64,000 nucleotides of DNA from Pararhodobacter zhoushanensis (lineage in GTDB: Bacteria; Pseudomonadota; Alphaproteobacteria; Rhodobacterales; Rhodobacteraceae): the NCBI RefSeq assembly GCF_003990445.1, contig NZ_REEZ01000003.1, positions 1 to 64,000 on the forward strand, given 5' to 3'. The notes beneath the pieces were generated by a model. That model was not told where the DNA came from and did not search any database. It was given only the letters and a program-made list of their open reading frames with translations. Positions within the stretch are counted from its first letter, which is position 1. Every line of letters begins with the position of its first letter. A program made the translations under genes and the position numbers. Shown in pieces: positions 57,057-64,000 of this stretch.

Positions 57057-57790
57057 GCCTCGACTCCCATGTAGACACGCTTCACGTCCGGGTCCTCGAT
57101 CACGGCGGCGGGCAGACCCTCGGCGATCTTCTCGCCGAAGTTCAGTACCATCAGCCGGTCGGCCACGGCGAAGAGCGCGTGCAGGACGTGCTCGATCCAG
57201 ACAATCGTGGTGCCGCCGTCACGGATGCGGCGGATGAGGGCGACGAGCGCCTTGCCCTCGTCATCGGTGAGGCCGCCCGCGATTTCATCCAGCAGCAGCA
57301 GGTCCGGCTTCGAGGCCAGCGCCCGCGCCAGTTCCAGCCGCTTGCGATCCAGAAGCGTGAGCGAGCCTGCCTCGGTATTGGCGCGCGGCGACAGCTCGCA
57401 CTCCTCGAGGATCTGCGCGCAATGGTCGTAGGCCTGCGCCTCGGTCATGCCGCCGCCGAAGGTCGCGGCGACGAGCAGGTTTTCAAAGGTGGTCATGCCA
57501 GCATAGGGAAGCGGGATCTGATAGGTACGCCCGATCCCGGCCCGCGCGCGGCGGAACGGGGGGCCGGCCAAGGGCCGGCCCCGGAAACGGATCTCTCCGG
57601 CATGATCGCGGATGTCGCCACTGACGAGGTTGAACAGCGTGGTCTTGCCTGCCCCGTTGGGGCCCAGAATGCCCAGCACCTCGCCCTGCCGGACCTCAAA
57701 ATCGAGATCATGCAAAACCCGCACCGCCCCGAAGGACTTGCCCAGCCCGCGTGCCACCAGAAGGGGCGCGCTGTCTCCGTTTCGTTCCAT
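57053..57790 (-). CDS. Branched-chain-type ABC transporter ATPase (LivG)
   Basis: A 245-residue ATPase. Walker A is GILGPNGAGKTTLFNLVSGD, RARAGIGRTYQIPLPYAGMT is the LivG-type Q-loop region, LTLLDRKRLELARALA stands in for the signature (LTLLDRKRLE instead of LSxGxQR), and Walker B is LLLLDEIAGGLTD. The signature difference is worth noting but is seen in some members of the family. It lies 12 bases after the binding protein gene. Confidence 0.88.
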   Translation of the reverse strand: MERNGDSAPLLVARGLGKSFGAVRVLHDLDFEVRQGEVLGILGPNGAGKTTLFNLVSGDIRDHAGEIRFRGRPLAGPPFRRARAGIGRTYQIPLPYAGMTTFENLLVAATFGGGMTEAQAYDHCAQILEECELSPRANTEAGSLTLLDRKRLELARALASKPDLLLLDEIAGGLTDDEGKALVALIRRIRDGGTTIVWIEHVLHALFAVADRLMVLNFGEKIAEGLPAAVIEDPDVKRVYMGVEA

Positions 57791-57802
57791 CGTTCTATGA
57801 CC

Positions 57803-59092
57803 TCAGACCGACCAGGGCAGCGGAACCATCGCCTGTTCCGGTTCGAACAGGGGATTGACGGTGTTGTCCACGATCTTCAGCTCGAATGGCCAGCGCTCGC
57901 CGCGCACCCACTGACCGCCGAAGATCGGCGTGGTGGACACGTTCGGATGCGGCCCGGAACCGAAATCGACCGGCCCGATGAGCGTCTGCATCGACGTTGC
58001 GCGCAGGGCGTCACGGTTGGCCTCGCGGTCCAGCGGGTTGGTCGAGCGCTTCAGCGCGTCGATGGCGACTTCCCAGATCGCGTGGCTGTAGCCCAGGGGC
58101 TGCGTCCATTGACGACCGGTCTCGGCCTCCCAGGCATCGGCGACGGCGCGGCTGGTCTGGCCGGTGATCGACGACTGGAACGGGAAGGCGGGTGTCCACC
58201 AGACTTCGGACGACATGCCGACGCCCAGATCCCCCAGCGCCTCGATCCCTGAGGGGAAGAGCAGCGCCGCGGCGACGGTGATCGCCTTGGGATGAAAGCC
58301 CTGTTGCGCACATTGGTTCACGAAGGTGGTCAGGTCGTCCACATAGGTGATGCCGCCAACGATATCCGCTTCGAAATTCTTGAAGGACGAGATGATCGCC
58401 GAGAAGTCATTGGTGCGCGGCTGGAAGAAGCCCGGCATGTTGGTCTGGAACCCGGCTGCCTGCGTGGGCGAGGGCAGGCCGTAATCGGTGTTGCCCCAAG
58501 TCTCGCCATCGGCGTTCTGCGGGAACAGCATGCCGACATTGCGGTTCGTCTCCAGGCTGTTCCAGAGGCCCACGAAGGTGTTGAGCGCCTCGTCGAGACC
58601 CCAGAAGAAGTGGTAGGTCCACTCGAAGGGCTGCTCGCCGCCGCCGCGCGGAAAGACGATGGCCTGCCATGGTGCCGCGGTCGAAAGGCAGGGCACACCA
58701 TAGAGTTCCGCCTGATCCGCCGCCGGGTTGATGATGTCGGTGGTCGACGCGGGCAGCAGCATGTGCACCTCGTCGTTCAGGATCAGGTTCGCCGCGACTT
58801 CGGCGGCGCGGTTCGGGTCGGACTGGCCGTCACGCACCAGGATCTCCAGATCGTAGGTGCCCGCCGCCGTCTCGATGCGCCCGCCGAGCGCCTCGCGGAT
58901 GCGGTCCACGGTGAAGCCGTCGGTCTCGCCGAACAGCGCCAGCGGTCCGGTGGCCGGGGTGATGAAACCGACCTTGATGGTGCCCGCGCTCTGGGCGCGA
59001 ACGATGGATGGGGCCGACAGGGCCGCAACGCTGGCCCCCATCCCCTGCAACACGGTCCGCCGCGACGGCGTCCAGATCTTCGACTTGCTCAT
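57803..59092 (-). CDS. Branched-chain-type ABC transporter substrate-binding protein
   Basis: A 429-residue periplasmic binding protein of the LivJ/LivK superfamily. The leader carries a twin-arginine motif (PSRRTVLQGMGASVAAL). The mature part starts TIKVGFITPATGPLALFGET, as in type I folds for amino acids, amides or aromatic acids. The neighbouring SDR, cupin and alcohol dehydrogenase genes make a hydroxylated aromatic or ketone ligand more plausible than a branched-chain amino acid; this is inference. Confidence 0.87.
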   Translation of the reverse strand: MSKSKIWTPSRRTVLQGMGASVAALSAPSIVRAQSAGTIKVGFITPATGPLALFGETDGFTVDRIREALGGRIETAAGTYDLEILVRDGQSDPNRAAEVAANLILNDEVHMLLPASTTDIINPAADQAELYGVPCLSTAAPWQAIVFPRGGGEQPFEWTYHFFWGLDEALNTFVGLWNSLETNRNVGMLFPQNADGETWGNTDYGLPSPTQAAGFQTNMPGFFQPRTNDFSAIISSFKNFEADIVGGITYVDDLTTFVNQCAQQGFHPKAITVAAALLFPSGIEALGDLGVGMSSEVWWTPAFPFQSSITGQTSRAVADAWEAETGRQWTQPLGYSHAIWEVAIDALKRSTNPLDREANRDALRATSMQTLIGPVDFGSGPHPNVSTTPIFGGQWVRGERWPFELKIVDNTVNPLFEPEQAMVPLPWSV

Positions 59093-59168
59093 TCCATTTC
59101 CTCCCTGGGAAAAAGCTGATCTGTGGTTGGCGCGGCGCCTCCTCGGTCCCCGCGCGGTGCAGTCGGGA

Positions 59169-59987
59169 TCACCCCCTGAGCGAGGATCCCCCGTCGATCG
59201 TCATCTGCGCCCCGGTCACATAGGCCGAGGCCGGCGAGGCGAGATACAGCGCAAGGCCCTTGATCTCGTCCGGATCCGCGATCCGCCCGAGCAGCGATTG
59301 CGCCTCGAACGCCGCGCGATCGGCGGGGTTCTTCAGCCGTCCGCCGCCGATGTTGGTCGCAAAGGGCCCCGGCGAAATGCAGTTCACCAAAATCCCGAAG
59401 GCGCCCAGTTCCATCGCCGCATTCCGCACCAGGTGATCGACCCCGGCCTTGGCGGGCATGTAGGGGGTGCCGACGAAGCTCTCGTTCACCCGCGCCGCGA
59501 CGGACGAGGTGACGATGATCCGCCCGCCGCCCGTGGCCTTCATGTGCCGCGCCGCGTGGCGGATGGTCAGGAACACCGCCGTCAGGTTCACCGCGATCAC
59601 GCGGTCCCAGTGATCCTCGGGCATGGCGTCGATCTGGCCATGCGGGTCGCGCGCGCCGTCGGGCGTCAGGAAGCCCGGACCAGCATCGACCCCCGCATTG
59701 GCAAAGACAACGTCGATGCGGCCGTGTTTGTCCGCCACCGCATCGAAAGCCTCGGCCAGCGCCTTGCGGTCGCTGACATCCAGCCTGTGTGCCCAGACGG
59801 TGCCGGGCCAGTCCTGCGCGGCGATTTCGGCCACGGTGCGGTCCAGCCCCGCCTGATCGAGATCCAGCACGCAGACCCGCGCGCCTCTCTCGACCATGAT
59901 TTCGGCATAGGCCCGTCCGATCCCCGAGGCACCGCCGGTCACGATCACCGACTTGCCCGCCACGTCGAACATCGTCTCCAGGGACAT
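59169..59987 (-). CDS. Short-chain dehydrogenase/reductase
   Basis: A 272-residue SDR. The NAD(P) motif is VIVTGGASGIGRAYAEIMVE with Asp in VCVLDLDQ (favouring NAD), then FANAGVD. The usual active-site YxxxK reads YMPAKAG here, so Tyr and Lys are present, with Ser in VTSSVAA. The end reads YVTGAQMTIDGGSSLRG. The substrate is unknown. It is translated between the cupin gene and the binding protein gene. Confidence 0.88.
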   Translation of the reverse strand: MSLETMFDVAGKSVIVTGGASGIGRAYAEIMVERGARVCVLDLDQAGLDRTVAEIAAQDWPGTVWAHRLDVSDRKALAEAFDAVADKHGRIDVVFANAGVDAGPGFLTPDGARDPHGQIDAMPEDHWDRVIAVNLTAVFLTIRHAARHMKATGGGRIIVTSSVAARVNESFVGTPYMPAKAGVDHLVRNAAMELGAFGILVNCISPGPFATNIGGGRLKNPADRAAFEAQSLLGRIADPDEIKGLALYLASPASAYVTGAQMTIDGGSSLRG

Positions 59988-60022
59988 GCGCGTTCTCCTC
60001 CCCGCATCCATCCGAGCCGGGC

Positions 60023-60538
60023 TCAGATGAACATGTCCTTGTTGATGGCGATGCCGTTGGCCTCGCAGTAGCTGACGTAATGGTCGATGAACCAGAAGAC
60101 GTCGGCGGTGAAATCGTACTTGCCGTTGTCGTCGAAGAACTCGATCGCCCCGTTCAGCCAGAACAGCGCCTTCATGCCATTCGGGTCGTCGGAATAGAGC
60201 GTGTGCGCCGTGCCCGGCAGCTCGTAGACGAAATCACCGGGACGGGCGACCCAGTCGTATTCGTAATAGCCCCACGACCCCTCTAACGTGACCGCCGAGA
60301 CGACGCCGCGATGCTTGTGCGTGCCGATCCGCCCGCCACCCTTCACCCACAGGATGTTTGCGGCCGTGTTGGTGCGCACGTCGAATGAGAGATGTTTGAT
60401 CGCCGCCTGATCGCCGAAGGGCACCCAGGGGTTGTTCGCGTCGTCGCCGGGGATGAAGGCGCCTTCCTTGCCGAAGCGGCGAATCATCGCCTCATGCGGT
60501 TCGGGTGGCAGCGCGGTGATGAGTTCGGGTTTGGGCAT
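60023..60538 (-). CDS. Cupin, 2,4'-dihydroxyacetophenone dioxygenase-like
   Basis: A 171-residue single-cupin protein. The metal site lies in GGGRIGTHKHRGVVSAVTLE (two His and Glu) and PGTAHTLYSD (third His). The overall pattern resembles the ChrR-like cupins annotated as 2,4'-dihydroxyacetophenone dioxygenase, which cleave a hydroxymethyl aryl ketone to 4-hydroxybenzoate and formate. That function is a guess from memory of the family. It is the first gene of the ABC operon and is divergent from the XylR-like regulator. Confidence 0.72.
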   Translation of the reverse strand: MPKPELITALPPEPHEAMIRRFGKEGAFIPGDDANNPWVPFGDQAAIKHLSFDVRTNTAANILWVKGGGRIGTHKHRGVVSAVTLEGSWGYYEYDWVARPGDFVYELPGTAHTLYSDDPNGMKALFWLNGAIEFFDDNGKYDFTADVFWFIDHYVSYCEANGIAINKDMFI

Positions 60539-60779
60539 CTGGTCCTCCTCTGACCTTGCCGATGGGATGCCTTTATCCGACAGGTCGCTCTCGGAATCGG
60601 TCAAACGGAAAAAACGCGCCTTCGCATGCGGTTTGAGCAACGCTGCGTGCAAAGGCTTGCCAGGAAGGCAGAAATTAATCCGGGAAGGGGACCGAGGCGT
60701 TGCCGAAGCCTGTTCCCGCCCCCGGCTTTCTGCGCTGCCGCGTTATCATTTGATGACAGGCGGTTGATGATATGATGAC

Positions 60780-62393
60780 ATGCACCTGATGAAAACCGAT
60801 AGCGCCCAGAATGACCTGCTGACCCGCGGTGGCCGTCCGACGCTGCGCGACCTGCTCGACCTGCTGGAATTCAGCCCGGCGAAGGGCACGATTCTGCTCA
60901 ATGGCGAGCGGATGCTGCTGACCCGTGCAAGCCTCGGCGCGGACATCCGCGACCAGCTGATCCGCCGCTATTCCGAGCATGAGGCCATGGTGTTGATGTT
61001 GCGGCTGGGCTTCCGCGCCGGGCGCGAAGACGCGGAATTCATCCGCAAGTCCTGGCCCACCCTGGACCCCGGCGATGCCTTCACCGCCGGCACGCGGCTG
61101 CACATGGTCACGGGGACGGTGAAGGTCGAAACCCTCTCCAACGATTTCGACTTCGCCAACGACCGTTTTTCCGGCGATTTCCTCTGGCACGAATCGGTCG
61201 AGGCGTCCGCCTATCACCGCTCGCACGGGCGGGCGACGAAGCCGGTCTGCTGGATGCAGACGGGCTATGCCGCAGGCTATGCCAGCGTCTTCTTCCGCAA
61301 GCTGGTGATCTACAAGGAGATCAGTTGCTCGGCCATGGGCCACAAATCCTGCCGCGTGGTCGGCAAGACCGTGGACGGCTGGGGCCGCGACGATCCCTTC
61401 GTGCGGATGTTTCTGGACGAGGTGCTGGGCAACACCAGCGAGCCCACGCTTGCCCCGACCCGGGTGCTGCGCCCTACCGTGCCCGAGGATCTGGACGCGC
61501 TGATTGTCGCCCCTGTGCGCGACCGGCTGGAGATCCTCGCCCGGTCCGGCGCGCCGGCGCTCATCACCGGGCCCTCGGGCGCCGGGCTGCGGTCCGCGGC
61601 GCGCTGGCTCCACCGGCAGCGCGCGGCTGAGACCGGCTTCACCATCACCCATGCCCAGGCAGCCGAGTTGGGCGATCGGCTGGCCAGCCTGCGCCAGACC
61701 CACGGGCTGCGGCGCAGCACCACGCCGCTGCTGGCGATTTCCGCCATCGAGACGTTGTCGGCCGACCGACAGTGGATGCTGCTTGATCTGCTGGCGGCCG
61801 AGAAGGGCCGACCACCTCAGGTGGTCGCCTTGGCCGGATGCAGCACTGAGGCGTTGTTTTCCTTGCCGGATTTTCTGCCGGAATTGGCCCATGCCCTGAA
61901 CGTGCTGCCGATTCAGATGCCCACGCTCTCCGAGCGCCGCGCCGACATTCCGGCAATCGCACGCGGGTTGCTGCCGGCCATGGCCTCGGCCGAGGGCGCC
62001 GTAAGCCAGGTGTTGAGCGACGACGCGCTGGCCCGGCTGGCGCAGATCGACTTGCCGGGCAACATCCCGCAGCTGCGGACCCTGATCCGCCGTGCAGCAC
62101 TGTTGGCGGCGACACCCGGGATCATCCGGGGAGAGGATCTGGCGGCGGCGGAAGCGGTTGCCCCGCCCATGGCCGAAGCCGTTGCCGGAACCGATCCGTG
62201 GAGCCGTGTTGCCGAGGAGTTCCGTGCTGGCAAGATCACCCTCGACAGCCTCAACGCGATGCTTCTTCGCGGTGCGCTGACAGACGCAGGCGGCAACATC
62301 GCGGCGGCCGCGCGTCTTCTTGGCCTTACGCGGCCGCAAATGGCCTATCGCCTCGCCCAAATCGACGACGGGGCGACGGCGACGGGCGACTGA
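60780..62393 (+). CDS. XylR/DmpR-like regulator with degenerate AAA+ domain
   Basis: A 537-residue regulator. Residues 15-165 match the XylR_N sensor domain (ILLNGERMLLTRASLGADIR, LHMVTGTVKVETLSND, GDFLWHESVEA). A V4R domain follows with a Cys motif (CSAMGHKSC, near 182-190). The AAA+ part (about 245-410) has GPSGAGLRS where Walker A should be, without the Lys, no GAFTGA loop and no acidic Walker B (LLAISAIE). A Fis-type helix-turn-helix ends the protein (GGNIAAAARLLGLTRPQMAY). It cannot act as a standard sigma-54 activator and probably works as a ligand-controlled DNA-binding protein. An alternative ATG lies at 60789. Confidence 0.85.
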   Translation: MHLMKTDSAQNDLLTRGGRPTLRDLLDLLEFSPAKGTILLNGERMLLTRASLGADIRDQLIRRYSEHEAMVLMLRLGFRAGREDAEFIRKSWPTLDPGDAFTAGTRLHMVTGTVKVETLSNDFDFANDRFSGDFLWHESVEASAYHRSHGRATKPVCWMQTGYAAGYASVFFRKLVIYKEISCSAMGHKSCRVVGKTVDGWGRDDPFVRMFLDEVLGNTSEPTLAPTRVLRPTVPEDLDALIVAPVRDRLEILARSGAPALITGPSGAGLRSAARWLHRQRAAETGFTITHAQAAELGDRLASLRQTHGLRRSTTPLLAISAIETLSADRQWMLLDLLAAEKGRPPQVVALAGCSTEALFSLPDFLPELAHALNVLPIQMPTLSERRADIPAIARGLLPAMASAEGAVSQVLSDDALARLAQIDLPGNIPQLRTLIRRAALLAATPGIIRGEDLAAAEAVAPPMAEAVAGTDPWSRVAEEFRAGKITLDSLNAMLLRGALTDAGGNIAAAARLLGLTRPQMAYRLAQIDDGATATGD

Positions 62394-62751
62394 TGCGCGC
62401 CGCGATTGCTGAAGGCGCCAACGCCTGAGCGGGAATGACGGCACCCGGTCAAGCAGACAGCGCTGACGTCCGGGCGGGGCGGCAAGCGTGACGGCGCAAG
62501 AAGAGAGGCGACTGTGACCTCTCAGGGGCGTGGTAGTTTTCGACCTTTTGCGCTTTCGGATGCGGCATGAGGTGGTGGTGAGGCCAGACTGTCCGAACGC
62601 GCAGGCCGTCCATCCGGCCAGCAGCATCCTCGACATTCCCTTGCGCCTTGGCGCGGGCCTCGTCCCCAGTGACGGGGGCGAGGGTCACTTGGCCGAAAAC
62701 GCTGTCTGGATGCGACACAGGCCGCACCAGTCCGCGGTTGCGTTGGGGGCG
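62394..62751. other. Gene-free stretch before cysK
   Basis: About 360 bases between the convergent regulator and cysK genes. Open frames on both strands (for example 62449-62727 minus and 62530-62778 plus) show no known family. A G/C-rich inverted repeat GCCTTGGCGCGGGC-like region lies near 62640-62680. I cannot support a gene here. Confidence 0.4.
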
Positions 62752-63831
62752 TCAGCCCATCTGATACCCCGGCGTTGACAGTGACAACGCGGATTCTTCG
62801 GCGTCCATGTCTTCGGGAATATCCGCGAACAAGGGCGTGGTGAGGTAGCGTTCGCCGGTATCGGGTAGCATCGCCAGAATGACCGTCCCCGGCTCGGCTT
62901 TCTCGGCCAGTCCCATGGCAACAGCGAGGGTGGCGCCGCCCGAGATCCCGGTCAGGATCCCCTCACGCTGCGCCAGTTTCTTCGCCCAGGCGATGCCGTC
63001 GGCACCGGAAACCGGGATCAGCTGATCGTAGCCCCCTGTGTCGAGGCACTCTTGCAGCACCTTGGGAATGAAGTCCGGTGTCCAGCCCTGAATGGGATGC
63101 GGCTCGAAGCTGGGGTGGCCCGTGGCAGGCCCGCCGTCCGCGCTGCGCTCTTGCGCCACGCCGCTGCCGACCAGCTGCGCATTGGACGGCTCGCTGAGGA
63201 TAATCCGCGTTTCCGGCCGCTCTTTGCGTAGCACGCGGGCAAGCCCGGTCACCGTGCCACCAGTGCCATAGCCCGAAACGACATAGTCCAGACGGTCCCC
63301 GGCAAAATCGGCGATGACCTCGCGTGCCGTGGTCGATTCGTGGATGTCGGCATTGGCCGAGGTTTCAAACTGATGTGCCAGAAACCAGCCGTGTTGCGCG
63401 GCCAGCTCGACCGCTTTCAGATACATGCCGGTGCCTTTTTCGGCGCGCGGGGTCAGCACGACCTTAGCGCCCAGCATCCGCATCAAGCGCCGCCGCTCGA
63501 CCGAGAAACTCTCGGCCATGGTCACCACCAGCGGATAGCCCTTTTGCGCGCAGACCATCGCCAGCCCGATGCCGGTGTTGCCGCTGGTCGCCTCGACCAC
63601 CGTTTGTCCGGGCTTGAGCGTGCCCGCGCGTTCCGCCGCTTCGATGATGTTGAGCGCCAGACGATCCTTGACCGAGGCCGCCGGATTGAAGGATTCCACC
63701 TTCACATAGACCCGAACTCCTGCGGGCGCGATGTTGTTGATCCGCACGACGGGCGTGTCGCCGACCGTTTCAAGGATGCTGTCGTACAGGCGTCCGCGTC
63801 CTTTGGTCGAGCGTATGGTTTTGGCGTCCAT
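62752..63831 (-). CDS. cysK: Cysteine synthase A, with C-terminal extension
   Basis: A 359-residue PLP enzyme that makes cysteine from O-acetylserine and sulfide. The PLP Lys is in NPAASVKDRLALN, phosphate binding in TSGNTGIGLAMV and SGYGTGGTVTGLA, and the substrate loop in the TSGNT block. Standard CysK is about 310-320 residues; here LLPDTGERYLTTPLFADIPE is the normal C-terminal part, with 20-odd extra residues after it and an N-terminal extension. The ATG at 63831 is used. The organism has sulfide-yielding Sox and Fcc genes nearby, but no direct link is shown. Confidence 0.92.
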   Translation of the reverse strand: MDAKTIRSTKGRGRLYDSILETVGDTPVVRINNIAPAGVRVYVKVESFNPAASVKDRLALNIIEAAERAGTLKPGQTVVEATSGNTGIGLAMVCAQKGYPLVVTMAESFSVERRRLMRMLGAKVVLTPRAEKGTGMYLKAVELAAQHGWFLAHQFETSANADIHESTTAREVIADFAGDRLDYVVSGYGTGGTVTGLARVLRKERPETRIILSEPSNAQLVGSGVAQERSADGGPATGHPSFEPHPIQGWTPDFIPKVLQECLDTGGYDQLIPVSGADGIAWAKKLAQREGILTGISGGATLAVAMGLAEKAEPGTVILAMLPDTGERYLTTPLFADIPEDMDAEESALSLSTPGYQMG

Positions 63832-64000
63832 GAGTGCAGTCTCCCCCTCTCGATCAGCAAGGCCCAATGCCCGCTGTTTCCCGACTTTAACCTGTGAGGG
63901 GCGAACTTGCTTGAGGGAGTTTTGAAGAATGCGTGTCCGAGACTGACGTTTGCGCCATCCTGCCTAGGGGCGGGGGGACTCTTTTCCGCAGTGACGGGGC

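Noticed and set aside
60648-60662. Sigma-54 promoter (TGGCA...TTGCA on the minus strand) before the cupin gene
   Set aside because: GG and GC are nine bases apart instead of ten, and the divergent regulator lacks the motifs needed to contact sigma-54.

Overview
The window is GC-rich, densely coded chromosomal DNA of an alphaproteobacterium, most likely a member of the Rhodobacteraceae. The signs are the DUF952-pyrD-ArsC-like order, DUF2948 next to hisD, Flp pilins with a GAVTVDW processing site, a periplasmic Sox system and abundant GC-rich intergenic hairpins. No rRNA, CRISPR array or intact mobile element is visible. There is one tRNA, tRNA-Thr(GGT). I ran no database search: all names rest on motifs and family recognition by eye.

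Layout. 0-1.2 kb: the 3' end of a membrane protein gene, then two near-identical Flp pilin genes, each with its own copy of an upstream element and a terminator hairpin. 1.5-11.4 kb: housekeeping genes (lytic transglycosylase, ArsC-like, pyrD, DUF952, 5'-nucleotidase, lipoprotein, sufE, a TauE exporter, xseA, purD, recO). 11.7-22 kb: a purine/urate catabolism cluster (puuD, LysR regulator, uraH, a puuE-uraD fusion, allE, allA, a urate/xanthine-type permease, an 8-oxoguanine deaminase-like enzyme), interrupted by a lipid kinase and a metallophosphoesterase. 22-31.7 kb: M20 amidohydrolase, mazG, a sulfotransferase-like gene, a MarR-controlled operon (MBL hydrolase, DinB, FAD monooxygenase, DUF2783), hisD with DUF2948, and the tRNA. 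32-36 kb: an iron-complex-type ABC transporter translationally coupled to an EamA exporter.

36-53 kb is rich in sulfur genes. A minus-strand run encodes a molybdenum hydroxylase pair, a cytochrome c, a flavocytochrome c flavoprotein and SoxXYZA. SoxB is absent from the window. SoxCD lies about 12 kb away on the other strand. Between them is an operon for a GntR regulator, gamma-glutamyltransferase, a TRAP transporter, a TauE exporter and an amidase. This segment is bracketed by decayed IS5-type (42.7 kb) and IS3-type (53.3 kb) transposase fragments, which suggests a composite or imported region. 53.4-62.4 kb: a branched-chain-type ABC transporter with an alcohol dehydrogenase, an SDR and a cupin, divergent from a XylR/DmpR-like regulator whose AAA+ domain has lost its key motifs. 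The window ends with a cysteine synthase.

Systems worth attention: (i) a composite intergenic repeat family with at least five copies, mostly between convergent genes; (ii) a Sox gene set without soxB, with a non-canonical SoxY tail and a soxX start codon buried in a perfect palindrome; (iii) the MarR/MBL/DinB/monooxygenase/DUF2783 operon; (iv) the GGT/TRAP/TauE/amidase operon beside soxCD; (v) the degenerate XylR-type regulator.
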